A program made the translations under genes and the position numbers. From an uncultured Bacteroidota bacterium (GTDB taxonomy: Bacteria; Bacteroidota; Bacteroidia; Flavobacteriales; Flavobacteriaceae): DNA of 64,000 nt. The notes under the pieces were generated by a model. It saw only the letters and a program-made list of their open reading frames with translations, was not told the DNA's origin and did not search any database. Shown here in pieces: positions 10,238-20,217 of the stretch. Location: contig CACKBZ010000002.1 of assembly GCA_902598525.1 (NCBI GenBank), positions 62,001 to 126,000 of the forward strand, written 5' to 3'. Each line of letters begins with the position of its first letter. Within the stretch, counting starts at the first letter, position 1.

Positions 10238-11314
10238 ATGAAAAAAATTACTATTATTTCTCTTTTAGCATCAATTTTACTCGTATCGTGCGTAAATACT
10301 GACTCTTCAGAGATAATTACAATCGATACACACATTGATATTAACGTTGAAAATTTCACCGATACACTCAATTATACAAGCAATACAGATACAAAATTTA
10401 ATATTCCAAATATGATGGAGGGAGGGTTAGATGTAGCTTGGCTTGTGGTATATACAGCACAAGGAGAGTTAAATGAAGAAGGTTACAATAGTGCAATGGA
10501 TAATGCTATTGCAAAGTTTGATGCTATTGATAGGCTTGTGTATGAATATGCACCTGATAAGCTGGAAATAGCTCTTAACTCAGATGATGTTAGAAGAATT
10601 CTATCAAATGATAAAAAAGTAATCATGATTGGAGTTGAAAATGCCTACCCAATTGGACTTGATGCTTCAAATATTGAAAAATTCTGGGAAAGAGGCGCAC
10701 GATATGTATCGCTATCACATAATGGCCACAGTCAGCTTTCCGACTCTAATACTGGTGAATTTGACGATACAGCATTACATAATGGTCTTAGTTCTTTTGG
10801 GAAAGAAGTGGTCGAGCTTTTAAATTATTATGGAATAATGATAGATATATCGCATCCTTCAAAGGATGCAATAAAGCAAATGATTGAACTTAGTAAAGCT
10901 CCTGTTATGGCATCACATTCATCAGCAAGAGCACTTAGAGATCATCCTAGAAATCTTGATGATGAGCTGCTTGAATTAATTAAAACCAATGGTGGAGTTG
11001 TTCAAACTACAGCACTCGGAGCTTTTTTAACAGATCGTGAAGATCCACCACCGAATATGGACGATTTTATGGATCATATTGACTATATGGTCAACAAGAT
11101 TGGTATTGATCATGTTGGAATAAGCTCTGATTTTGATGGTGGAGGAGGAATAGTAGGTTGGAATGATGCATCAGAAACAATGAACGTAACTACTGCTCTT
11201 AGAGAAAGAGGTTACAGCGAATCAGAGATAGAACAACTATGGGGCGGGAACCTTCTTAGGGTTCTTGATGAGGTGCAAGATATCGCAGAGAAGCTTCAAA
11301 CTGCAAGTTTATAG
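10238..11314 (+). CDS. Membrane dipeptidase (peptidase M19), lipoprotein
   Basis: LLASILLVSC lipobox; DTHIDINVE, GVENAYPIG, ISHPSKDAIKQMIELSKAPVMASHSSARALRDHPRNLDDELL, GISSDFDGGGGI. Confidence 0.92.
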   Translation: MKKITIISLLASILLVSCVNTDSSEIITIDTHIDINVENFTDTLNYTSNTDTKFNIPNMMEGGLDVAWLVVYTAQGELNEEGYNSAMDNAIAKFDAIDRLVYEYAPDKLEIALNSDDVRRILSNDKKVIMIGVENAYPIGLDASNIEKFWERGARYVSLSHNGHSQLSDSNTGEFDDTALHNGLSSFGKEVVELLNYYGIMIDISHPSKDAIKQMIELSKAPVMASHSSARALRDHPRNLDDELLELIKTNGGVVQTTALGAFLTDREDPPPNMDDFMDHIDYMVNKIGIDHVGISSDFDGGGGIVGWNDASETMNVTTALRERGYSESEIEQLWGGNLLRVLDEVQDIAEKLQTASL

Positions 11315-12223
11315 GGAAAGTTTTAATCCAAGTCTTGTAATATTAAAACCTTTATCAACAACTAGTTTTGTTAGCTCACTACTGGGATCTAACATCAAGT
11401 TAGTATGATTCATGTGTATAAAGTAGACTTTATTCTTATGCTCTGGACTTAAATCATCTAATAAATTAATAGTCTCTGTTACCAATGGATGCGGTATTTC
11501 ACTAATATCCCTGTTTATCTCTTTAGAGTCATAAAAAGTAGCATCTAATAATAGATAGTCAAACTCGTAAACAAGTTGTTTTAAATTTTTATCCCATTTT
11601 TCCCATTTATCAATATCTGGAATAAAAAGAGCTTTTTTATTCCTCCCCTCTATAATAAAACCTGCAGTTTCAGAGTATTCATCTCGATGTGGAACCTGGA
11701 TTGGTGTTACAGTTATGTTTCTTAATTCATTTGTTTTTGAACCAAAGCTTAAGTTCTGGATCTTTATGTTGTTAATATCAACCAATTGACTCCAAGGTCC
11801 ATTTGTCTTCAAAAAATTGCTCATTTTAGGAAGAACTTTAATTATAAGATTTTTTGCTCCCAAAGCCTCTCTTCCAAAATACATTAACCCTGTATAGTGA
11901 CCAATATGTGCATGAGTTATAAAAATTGACTCAGGGAGTAAAAATTCATTAAATATTTCTTTTTCTAAGTAATTTAATTGATAAGGTATATCTGGAGAAG
12001 CCTCAAAAAGAATATATTTTTTTTCTACTGGATCAACTACAGCGATAGATGTTGTGAAATACTCTTCAAATTCACTAAACTTTTCTTTACAGAATTTATG
12101 TTGACAGCCAATATGGGGAAGCCCAGCATCTTGAACATTACCAAGAACATATATATACTCGGTTTGAGCAAAAATTAGATTAAAAAAGGTTAAAAAAAAT
12201 GTAATTTGACAAATTCTGATCAA
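11309..12223 (-). CDS. PqqB-like metallo-beta-lactamase-fold hydrolase, secreted
   Basis: Signal peptide; LGNVQDAGLPHIGCQHKFCKE, ASPDIPYQLN, ITHAHIGHYTGLMYFGREALG. Confidence 0.8.
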   Translation of the reverse strand: MIRICQITFFLTFFNLIFAQTEYIYVLGNVQDAGLPHIGCQHKFCKEKFSEFEEYFTTSIAVVDPVEKKYILFEASPDIPYQLNYLEKEIFNEFLLPESIFITHAHIGHYTGLMYFGREALGAKNLIIKVLPKMSNFLKTNGPWSQLVDINNIKIQNLSFGSKTNELRNITVTPIQVPHRDEYSETAGFIIEGRNKKALFIPDIDKWEKWDKNLKQLVYEFDYLLLDATFYDSKEINRDISEIPHPLVTETINLLDDLSPEHKNKVYFIHMNHTNLMLDPSSELTKLVVDKGFNITRLGLKLSL

Positions 12224-14238
12224 AATGAAAAGTTTATTCCAAAATGGAAATTTCTTTTTGGAGCAGGCTCAAAGTATCGTTTTCCAAAAGCATTTATTCT
12301 AATATTATCATAGTAATTTACATCTAATAGGTTATTTACTCCAAGATATACCTGGCTATTTTTGAATATTTGCTTTGAATAAGTTAGAGTTAGAAGATTA
12401 TATGAGCTTGTCTTAGTCTCATTTAAATTATCAGCATAAAGCTCACCAATTAATCTATTGCTTATTGATAGTGATTGCCCTTTAGATAAGTCAAAAATTA
12501 ATTCAATATCTAATATTTGATCGGGTATACCAGGTAAAGAGAGATCTTTTAAATCTTTACCATTGAGATTAAAGTCTTTGAATAGATTTTTACTATTTGT
12601 ATAGGATAAATTTAACTTTCCACTTGAGAACAAGAATTGTGAACTAAGTTCAATTCCATATCTTTTTGTAGATCCAACATTTCTATAAAAATTTTTACCA
12701 GGGAATTCCTCTATTTCATATGGTAAAATTTCATTATCAGTATTTATAAGGTATGCTGTTGCTTGTAATAATAAATTAGAGGCTGATTTACGCCAGCCTA
12801 TTTCATAATTAACTGAAGAGCTGGGATCTAAATTTTTATTTAAACCGTTACCATTTGGATTATTTGAAAGCTCGTTTAAAGTTGGCGTCTCAAAACTAGT
12901 ACCAGCAGAAAAGTATACATTATTAGAATCATTAATCGAATATGATAACCCCAGTGAAGGGTTAAGCTTATTCAAGGATATAAATTCTTCAGAGTCTGTA
13001 CCTATTTTGTTGTCGTCAAATCTTATACCATAGCGAAAGAGAAGGCCTGATTCATATTCTGTTTGATTAATTAGATAAACACCTGTGTTTTTAAATTTTT
13101 CAATTTGATCAAATGTTTTTTCTCCTTGTTCCCCCAGGTTATTTTTAAATCTCCTACGATCATCATGCTGATTTGTATGATCTATTCCTAGAGTAACGGT
13201 CCTTTTTTTACTAGCTGAAACAAATGTCTTGGAATATTTAGTCCCTATACCATAATAATCTCTTTCAAGAAATATTATTCCCCCATAATTAAAGGGAAGT
13301 TTTGAATTAAAATCTCTTTTTTGATAGAAAAAGTAACTATCAATAAATGAATTATTATCATTTATATGTTTCCATGAGAATCCAGTTTTTACATGCCTGA
13401 CTTTTTCATAAGTGTCATAATCAAAGTTATTTTTTCTTGATTGTCTTCTATCTTCTTCTACTTCACTAATTTTAAGACCGCCCGAATCATATGCATATGG
13501 GCTATCGGTATAATTAACCTGTAATACAATTTTATTATTTTCATCAAGATCTCTCAAATATTTAAGATTTAAAAGACTAGACTTGTAACGACTAAAGTCT
13601 CTGTACCCATCAGATCTTCTTCTATCAAAGTGAACTACCAAACTAGAGTTTTTCCAATCAAAAACTCTTGTTCTCTGTATTGATTGATATTGATATGCTC
13701 CAAATATTGCAGAAGTTTTATAATAAGGCTCAGAGCTATTTGATAATGTATTTATGCTTATCACACCTCCTGAAGAGTTTCCATATAGTATCGAGCTAGG
13801 GCCTCTTATCACCTCAATATTTGAAATTAGACCAAGAGGTAAATTATCAAGTTGGCTTTGACCATCAGGTGTTGTCTCTGGAATTCCATCAACAATTAAT
13901 TTAATACCTCTAATACCAAACGCGGACCTAGCTCCAAAACCACGAATTGATATTCTTAAATCTTGAGAGAAATTATTTGATGCAGACGCATAAAGACCAG
14001 GAATAGAATTTGTAAAATCAATTAATGAAGACTTAGGACTATAATTTTTATTCTCATTAAAATTCTTAAGAGAAACTGAGAATGGTACTTGCTTACTATT
14101 AACATTAATTCGAGCAGACTTTACAATTACATCTTCAAGATTTATTGCTTGTATACTGTCCTGATTCTGGGCTCTAACAGGCGCAAGAACACAAGATAAA
14201 ATAAGGAGAAAGGAAAGCCTATTGATAAACCCTAACAT
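12220..14238 (-). CDS. TonB-dependent outer-membrane receptor
   Basis: 672 aa; plug motif SIRGFGARSAFGIRGIKLIVDGIPETTPDGQSQLDNLPLGLISNIEVIRGPSSILYGNSSGGVISI and a C-terminal beta strand ending FHFGINFSF. Confidence 0.92.
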   Translation of the reverse strand: MLGFINRLSFLLILSCVLAPVRAQNQDSIQAINLEDVIVKSARINVNSKQVPFSVSLKNFNENKNYSPKSSLIDFTNSIPGLYASASNNFSQDLRISIRGFGARSAFGIRGIKLIVDGIPETTPDGQSQLDNLPLGLISNIEVIRGPSSILYGNSSGGVISINTLSNSSEPYYKTSAIFGAYQYQSIQRTRVFDWKNSSLVVHFDRRRSDGYRDFSRYKSSLLNLKYLRDLDENNKIVLQVNYTDSPYAYDSGGLKISEVEEDRRQSRKNNFDYDTYEKVRHVKTGFSWKHINDNNSFIDSYFFYQKRDFNSKLPFNYGGIIFLERDYYGIGTKYSKTFVSASKKRTVTLGIDHTNQHDDRRRFKNNLGEQGEKTFDQIEKFKNTGVYLINQTEYESGLLFRYGIRFDDNKIGTDSEEFISLNKLNPSLGLSYSINDSNNVYFSAGTSFETPTLNELSNNPNGNGLNKNLDPSSSVNYEIGWRKSASNLLLQATAYLINTDNEILPYEIEEFPGKNFYRNVGSTKRYGIELSSQFLFSSGKLNLSYTNSKNLFKDFNLNGKDLKDLSLPGIPDQILDIELIFDLSKGQSLSISNRLIGELYADNLNETKTSSYNLLTLTYSKQIFKNSQVYLGVNNLLDVNYYDNIRINAFGKRYFEPAPKRNFHFGINFSF

Positions 14239-15181
14239 AATCTATTTCGTAGGTTGCTTGAGTGAATCCAGGAGCGACATATCCATCCGTCCAATGTCCT
14301 CCAACAGCTAAATTTAATAACAAGAAAAATGGTTTATCAAATGGGGGGTGTTGACTTTGCATGGGAAATTCAAAATACATTTCTTCATCGATAAAAAATT
14401 GTATTTTATCAGGAGCCCATTGCATTGCATAAGTGTGAAAATCCTCAAAGGGTTTTTCAATAATTTTTTCTGCTCTTACAAACATTTCTTGACCAGTATT
14501 ATAATAAAATGTTCCAGGTATATTCTGGTACTGAGATCTGTGATCGCCCGGCCCATAGTGAACAGCGGAAGATATTAGACCAGGATCATCAGAGGTAGAA
14601 TCTTTAACATAATCACCATGTTCAAGTATATCTAACTCACCCGAATAAGGCCATCCAACATCATCAATATTAGCACCTAGCATCCAAAAAGCTGGCCACA
14701 TTCCTTCCCAATTAGGAAGCTTTGCACGCATTTCGACTTTTCCGTAGGTAAACTCAAATTTATCTTGAGTAGTTATTCTGGCAGATGTATACAACTTTCC
14801 CTCATAGTCTTCTCTTTTAGCAGTTATTTTTAACAAGCCATCCTCAACTTTTACATTGTCTTCTTTATCAGTGTAATATTGAAGCTCTCCATTCCACCAG
14901 CTTCCATTGTTTGGTGGAACAGTTTCAATATTCCAGTTATCTGTTGAGAAAGATGCCTGATCAAATTCATCACTCCAAACCAAGTCATTGTTAAAAGTAT
15001 ATGACTGTGTTGCAGATGTACTTGATGTATTAGTGTTTGTGGTAGTTGTTGTAGATGTATTATTAGTATTATTTAAATTTCCTGAATTAGATAAGATTGG
15101 ATCATTAACATCTGATTTTGACCCTCCGCAGGAAACTAAAAGAAACAGCACTAAATATATTGAACGAAAGTTGGAGCTCAT
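14219..15181 (-). CDS. Glycoside hydrolase family 16 (laminarinase-like beta-glucanase) lipoprotein
   Basis: LVLFLLVSC lipobox; LVWSDEFD...WWNGELQYYTD...GKVEMRAKLP...GMWPAFWMLG...GELDILEH...NLAVGGHWTDG. Confidence 0.92.
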   Translation of the reverse strand: MSSNFRSIYLVLFLLVSCGGSKSDVNDPILSNSGNLNNTNNTSTTTTTNTNTSSTSATQSYTFNNDLVWSDEFDQASFSTDNWNIETVPPNNGSWWNGELQYYTDKEDNVKVEDGLLKITAKREDYEGKLYTSARITTQDKFEFTYGKVEMRAKLPNWEGMWPAFWMLGANIDDVGWPYSGELDILEHGDYVKDSTSDDPGLISSAVHYGPGDHRSQYQNIPGTFYYNTGQEMFVRAEKIIEKPFEDFHTYAMQWAPDKIQFFIDEEMYFEFPMQSQHPPFDKPFFLLLNLAVGGHWTDGYVAPGFTQATYEIDYVRVYQ

Positions 15182-15238
15182 ATAATTTTATTTAGGTCAA
15201 AGCTAATAATATTTATTAATTTTATTAAAATTATTTAC

Positions 15239-16558
15239 ATGGAACTAATTCCAAATGAAGGAATTTCTATAACATCCATATACAGGGGTCTTATTGGTAT
15301 AACATCTATAATTACCATAGCTTATATACTTAGCAGTAATAGAAAAAGAATTGATTGGAAGACAATTATAATTGGTCTCTCAAGTCAATTTATAATAGCA
15401 ATCGGTGTAATTAAAGTAGACTTTGTTAGAAAGTTTTTTGAAATAATAGGCCAAGGATTTCTTGCAATTGTTACTTTTTCAAGCGAAGGATCTACCTTCT
15501 TGTTTGGTGAGCTGGCAAACTCCGATTCATTTGGTGTAATATTTGTTTTTCAAGTACTACCTGTAATTATTTTCTTCTCTGCTCTTACCTCTATACTTTA
15601 CTACTATAAAATAATCCAAAGAATAGTCAGAGTTTTTGCCTGGTTATTGACAAAACTTTTAAATATTTCAGGCCAAGAGAGTCTGGCAGTAACTGGAAAT
15701 ATATTCTTAGGTCAGACAGAGGCTCCTCTTCTTGTAAAAGGTTATTTAGATAAAATGAACAGATCTGAATATTTTGTATTAATGACAGGTGGAATGGCTA
15801 CAGTTGCTGGAAGTGTTTTAGCAGCCTTTATTGGATTTTTAGGAGGAGACGATCCAATTCAAAGAATAGAAGTGGCAAAAAATTTAATTGTTGCCTCCGT
15901 AATGGCTGCTCCTGGTGCTATAGTTATTTCAAAAATTATGTTTCCTCAAACTGAAGAAATAAATAAAAGTGTAGATGTGAGCTCTAGTGTTATTGGTGAA
16001 AATCTCTTGACTTCAATTACCAATGGTACTCGAGATGGAATAAAAATGGCTGTAAATGTTGCCGCTATGATACTTGTTTTTGTTGCTCTTATAGCTTTGT
16101 TAAATGGGATTTTGTTTCAAATTGCAGAGATATTTGGTCTAAATACATGGGTAGAAAGTAATACTATATATAAATCTTTTTCTATAGAGCTAATATTGGG
16201 TTATTTATTTGCTCCCTTAATGTGGCTTATAGGAGTAGCAGCTGAAGATACAGCTTTAATGGGACAGCTCCTAGGAATCAAAATGGCTGCCAACGAATTT
16301 GTTGCTTATATAGAGTTAGCAAGTCTTAAAGAAGTTGGAAGCGTTATAGCATTAAACTATGAAAAGTCAGTAATAATGGCAACAATAATGTTATGTGGAT
16401 TTGCTAATTTTTCATCAATTGGAATACAAATAGGTGGTATTGGAATTCTTGCTCCAAATAAAACAAAACTTTTAACTGAACTTGGCTTTAAAGCTATGAT
16501 TGCGGGAACATTAGTATCACTATTGTCAGCTACTTTTGTAGGAATGCTTTTAGGCTAA
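15239..16558 (+). CDS. CNT-family nucleoside transporter
   Basis: VIFVFQVLPVIIFFSALTSILYYY, SGQESLAVTGNIFLGQTEAPLLV, GFANFSSIGIQIGGIGILAP. Confidence 0.93.
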   Translation: MELIPNEGISITSIYRGLIGITSIITIAYILSSNRKRIDWKTIIIGLSSQFIIAIGVIKVDFVRKFFEIIGQGFLAIVTFSSEGSTFLFGELANSDSFGVIFVFQVLPVIIFFSALTSILYYYKIIQRIVRVFAWLLTKLLNISGQESLAVTGNIFLGQTEAPLLVKGYLDKMNRSEYFVLMTGGMATVAGSVLAAFIGFLGGDDPIQRIEVAKNLIVASVMAAPGAIVISKIMFPQTEEINKSVDVSSSVIGENLLTSITNGTRDGIKMAVNVAAMILVFVALIALLNGILFQIAEIFGLNTWVESNTIYKSFSIELILGYLFAPLMWLIGVAAEDTALMGQLLGIKMAANEFVAYIELASLKEVGSVIALNYEKSVIMATIMLCGFANFSSIGIQIGGIGILAPNKTKLLTELGFKAMIAGTLVSLLSATFVGMLLG

Positions 16559-16564
16559 ACTATA

Positions 16565-18331
16565 CTAGGCAGATAGTCTTCTCCAAAATCTCATAAGAAT
16601 AAATATTGAGACAATAGATATTAGAATAAATATTAATCCGGTACTTGTTTGAGAGTATAAAATATATCCAATTCCAAAAAGAATACTGTAAACTGAGATA
16701 CTTCCAAATAACATGCATAAAATTCCTGTTGGCACATCCCACTTTTCCTTTTTGCCAACAATATTAACTCCACTAGACTCAGAAATATCTATAATTTTTT
16801 TCCATCCTGGTCCTCCTGGTTGTATTTTTTTATAAAAATTTTGAAGCGTTTCAAGATTTGATGGAGGAGTAATTAATGTAATTAGTAGCCAACAAATTGT
16901 TGTTACAGTAACACCTATTATTAATTTCTCTTCTACAGAAAAATTATTTGGAAAAATAAACTCAAACCCCAAAGCAACAATAAATGAAACAATCATTGCG
17001 GTTAATTCGCTATAAACATTTATTCTATACCAAAACCACCTAAGGATAAAGATTAATCCAGTACCAGCTCCAATTTGAAGTATAATGCCAAATGCTTGAA
17101 GTGAATTATTTAGATAAAGTGCAAAAAAGGCTGAAATAATCATGAGTAACACAGTGAATACTCTTCCCACAAGCACATAGTGTTTTTCAGATTTATCTTT
17201 TACATAAAATCTTCTATAAAAATCATGAACAAGATATGAAGAACCCCAATTTAGATGAGTTGAAATTGTTGACATAAAAGCAGCGATTAAAGATGCTACA
17301 AGAAGTCCTAGAAGACCAGATGGTAGAAAAGAAATCATTGCTGGATATGCAAGATCGTTCCCAACTATTGTATTTGGAAAAGCTTGTTGTAATGATTCAA
17401 TATTTGGATATACAACGATTGAAGCTAAAGCTATTAGAATCCATGGCCATGGTCTTACAGCATAATGCATAAAATTGAAAAGAAGTGTAGCCCATATTGC
17501 ATTTTTCTCATCTTTTGCAGATAACATTCTCTGAGCAATATATCCTCCTCCTCCAGGTTCAGCACCAGGATACCATACTGCCCACCATTGAACAGCAAGA
17601 GGAATTATAAATACTGCAATAAATAAATCTCGATCAGCGATATCCGGAATTAAACTTAATTTTGGAATTACATCCGGATGATTTAGAAGATTAGTTAAAC
17701 CTTGGATTTGAGGAAGTGATACAATTTCATAAGCCGCCCAAAATGTTGCAAGCATTGCTAGAATAAATTGAAAAAAGTCAGTAATAATAATACCCCTTAA
17801 TCCTCCTATAGAGCTGTAAATTACTGTAATACCACATGAAATAAACAGCGTTTCAACAGGTGTGAGACCTAATAAGGCTCCTCCAATTTTAATTCCAGCA
17901 AGACAAACACTTGCCATTATAAGAACGTTAAAAACTGCACCTAAATAAAAAGCTCTAAAACCTCTTAGAAAAGCAGCACCTTTTCCACTATACCTCAATT
18001 CATAAAATTCCAGATCTGTTAATACTTTAGATCTTCGCCAAAGCTTTGCGTATATAAATACTGTAAGCATTCCAGTGAGTAAAAATGCCCACCAAACCCA
18101 ATTACCAGCAACACCATTTGTTCTTACAATATCCGTTACAAGATTTGGAGTATCAGCAGAAAAAGTTGTAGCAACCATAGAAATCCCTAGTAGCCACCAT
18201 GGCATTTTTCTTCCTGATAAGAAAAACTCGGTCACATCCTTACCTGACTTTTTTGAAACCAAAACTCCAATCAAAAGTGATATGACAAAAAAGCCGGAAA
18301 TTATTACCCAATCAATGTTTTCTAGTTGCAT
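16565..18331 (-). CDS. Sodium:solute symporter (SSS family)
   Basis: 588 aa; FFLSGRKMPWWLLGISMVATTFSADTPN, GLRGIIITDFFQFI, AAFMSTISTHLNWGSSYLVHDFYRRF. Confidence 0.92.
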   Translation of the reverse strand: MQLENIDWVIISGFFVISLLIGVLVSKKSGKDVTEFFLSGRKMPWWLLGISMVATTFSADTPNLVTDIVRTNGVAGNWVWWAFLLTGMLTVFIYAKLWRRSKVLTDLEFYELRYSGKGAAFLRGFRAFYLGAVFNVLIMASVCLAGIKIGGALLGLTPVETLFISCGITVIYSSIGGLRGIIITDFFQFILAMLATFWAAYEIVSLPQIQGLTNLLNHPDVIPKLSLIPDIADRDLFIAVFIIPLAVQWWAVWYPGAEPGGGGYIAQRMLSAKDEKNAIWATLLFNFMHYAVRPWPWILIALASIVVYPNIESLQQAFPNTIVGNDLAYPAMISFLPSGLLGLLVASLIAAFMSTISTHLNWGSSYLVHDFYRRFYVKDKSEKHYVLVGRVFTVLLMIISAFFALYLNNSLQAFGIILQIGAGTGLIFILRWFWYRINVYSELTAMIVSFIVALGFEFIFPNNFSVEEKLIIGVTVTTICWLLITLITPPSNLETLQNFYKKIQPGGPGWKKIIDISESSGVNIVGKKEKWDVPTGILCMLFGSISVYSILFGIGYILYSQTSTGLIFILISIVSIFILMRFWRRLSA

Positions 18332-19022
18332 GTTAAAGGTTTATCTTAGTGTAAAATTTGTAAGATTGATTCGCTCAAGTAAATATATAATTATTTTATT
18401 CTTTTCAATAATTTTTATTGGAATTGGAAATGCTCAAGACAATTCAACAGGCAATATGGACATTCCATTTACTCCTATTAAAACTGAGTCAAATAGATCC
18501 CTACTAAATCAAGAGAATAACGAAAATCCATATTTAAAAAAGTTCCAAGAAAATGAAAAGAAAGACTTTTTTCCAGATGCGAATGTTGAAGAAAAAAATC
18601 CAGAAAGGTTCATAAACTCAAATGAATTTTATCTATCAAGACTAAATAAAAAAGAGGCTGAGTCAAATAAAAATATAAATAGATTTAAAGTGGATCAATT
18701 TCTTGGAGAAATTAGAAATGATGGCGAATATGTCAATATCATTTTACGAGATCACGAATATCCTGACGGAGATCTTATCAAAGTTGAAGTTAACGAGCAA
18801 ATAGTAATGGCTGCTATTTTATTGACAGAAAAAGCTAAAGGTTTTAAGCTTGACCTTAAAAGTGGATTTAATGTTGTTGATTTTGTTGCTCTTAATCAAG
18901 GCTCGTCAGGTCCAAATACTGCAGAAATTATTGTATACGATGATCAAGGTAAACTAGTTGGAACTAATAGATGGAACCTTGCAACAGGTGTTAAAGCTAC
19001 ATATATTATTTATAAAAACTAA
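18330..19022 (+). CDS. Exported protein of unknown function
   Basis: The 18075 ORF start is unlikely; from ATG 18330 (or TTG 18366) there is a signal peptide (IIILFFSIIFIGIGNAQ), followed by a predicted beta-rich C-terminal domain (GEIRNDGEYVNIILRDHEYPDGDLIKVEVNEQIVM...LKSGFNVVDFVALNQGSSGPNTAEIIVYD). Confidence 0.7.
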   Translation: MLKVYLSVKFVRLIRSSKYIIILFFSIIFIGIGNAQDNSTGNMDIPFTPIKTESNRSLLNQENNENPYLKKFQENEKKDFFPDANVEEKNPERFINSNEFYLSRLNKKEAESNKNINRFKVDQFLGEIRNDGEYVNIILRDHEYPDGDLIKVEVNEQIVMAAILLTEKAKGFKLDLKSGFNVVDFVALNQGSSGPNTAEIIVYDDQGKLVGTNRWNLATGVKATYIIYKN

Positions 19023-20149
19023 GAATAAACCTCAAGCATAGATTCTATAAACCTATCAACCTCTTCACTGGTTCCAGTACTAATTCTGCACCAATCATAA
19101 AAAGGTGGGAAAGGACGACCAACTCTTACCCCTTTTTCAAGCATTTCAGCAGAAAGCTTATTAATATGTTTTTTTGATTCAAAGAAAACAAAATTTGTAC
19201 TAGACTTTATATATTTTAAATCTAAGTAATCTAGAAGTTTATATATTTTATCTTTCTCCTCATTCGCTTTTTTAAGAGAAAACTTATAAAAATCCGTATC
19301 TTTTAATGCCTCAGAAGCAGCAGCAACTGCAAGCACATTAGTTTGTGCCATAATATTTGGTCTTCCGTAAGGTGAATATTTACCAAATAAGTCATCTGCA
19401 AGTTCAGGTTTCAACACTAAATAACCAATCCTTAGCCCTGCCATACCATATACCTTGGAGAAGGTTCTAGAAATTACCACGTTCTCGCCTTTTCTTACTA
19501 AGTAGTCCATAGAAGGATAATCTTTTTCATTTATATAATCATAATAAGCCTCATCACAAAAGACTAGCGTTTGTTTTGATATATCTTCACAAAAATCAGC
19601 TAATGAATTTGCATTTAGTAGTGTACCTGTAGGGTTATTTGGATTTGCAATAAATACCATGTTAGTATCTTGATCTATAGTTTCTCTTATTTTTTTTAAA
19701 TCGTATCCTTTATCTGAATCTACTGGAACCCACTTAATTTCAGCTCCCCAGGCTTCAGCATAATTCATTAAAGCTAAATATGTTGGTTGGCCTGCTACAA
19801 TATTTCCACCTTTATTAGAAATTGCTAATCCCGTAATTCTTAGAGCCTCATTAGACCCTCCAGTAATTACAATGCTTTCAATTGGGACATCATGCTTTTT
19901 TGCAAGTGTTTTTTGAAGCTCCTGAATAAATTCATAAGGATATCTACAAGCATCATTAAAGGAGTTTTTTATCGCGTTTAAAACTTTTTCCGATGGCCCA
20001 TAAGGATTTTCATTTGAACTCAACTTAACAATTGAAGATATAGATCTCGGATTATATTTCTTAATCTCTTCCGCCGTTAAAATAGAAGGGGTCAACATTA
20101 AACCACCTATTCCAATAGAAGATTTAAACCAGTCACGTCTTGATTGCAT
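19019..20149 (-). CDS. Histidinol-phosphate aminotransferase-like PLP aminotransferase with Tat-type signal
   Basis: MQSRRDWFKSSIGIGGLMLTPS Tat-like leader; SSNENPYGPSEKV, NPNNPTGTLL, SRTFSKVYGMAGLRIGY. Confidence 0.88.
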   Translation of the reverse strand: MQSRRDWFKSSIGIGGLMLTPSILTAEEIKKYNPRSISSIVKLSSNENPYGPSEKVLNAIKNSFNDACRYPYEFIQELQKTLAKKHDVPIESIVITGGSNEALRITGLAISNKGGNIVAGQPTYLALMNYAEAWGAEIKWVPVDSDKGYDLKKIRETIDQDTNMVFIANPNNPTGTLLNANSLADFCEDISKQTLVFCDEAYYDYINEKDYPSMDYLVRKGENVVISRTFSKVYGMAGLRIGYLVLKPELADDLFGKYSPYGRPNIMAQTNVLAVAAASEALKDTDFYKFSLKKANEEKDKIYKLLDYLDLKYIKSSTNFVFFESKKHINKLSAEMLEKGVRVGRPFPPFYDWCRISTGTSEEVDRFIESMLEVYS

Positions 20150-20217
20150 AAATATGTATTTTTTAATAAATTAAAAAAGATAGTATTCTTTTCAAAATTT
20201 AATCGTTAATTTTCAAT

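Noticed and set aside
18075-18329. N-terminal part of the 18075-19022 ORF
   Set aside because: Antisense to the SSS symporter; the signal peptide indicates a start at 18330 or 18366.
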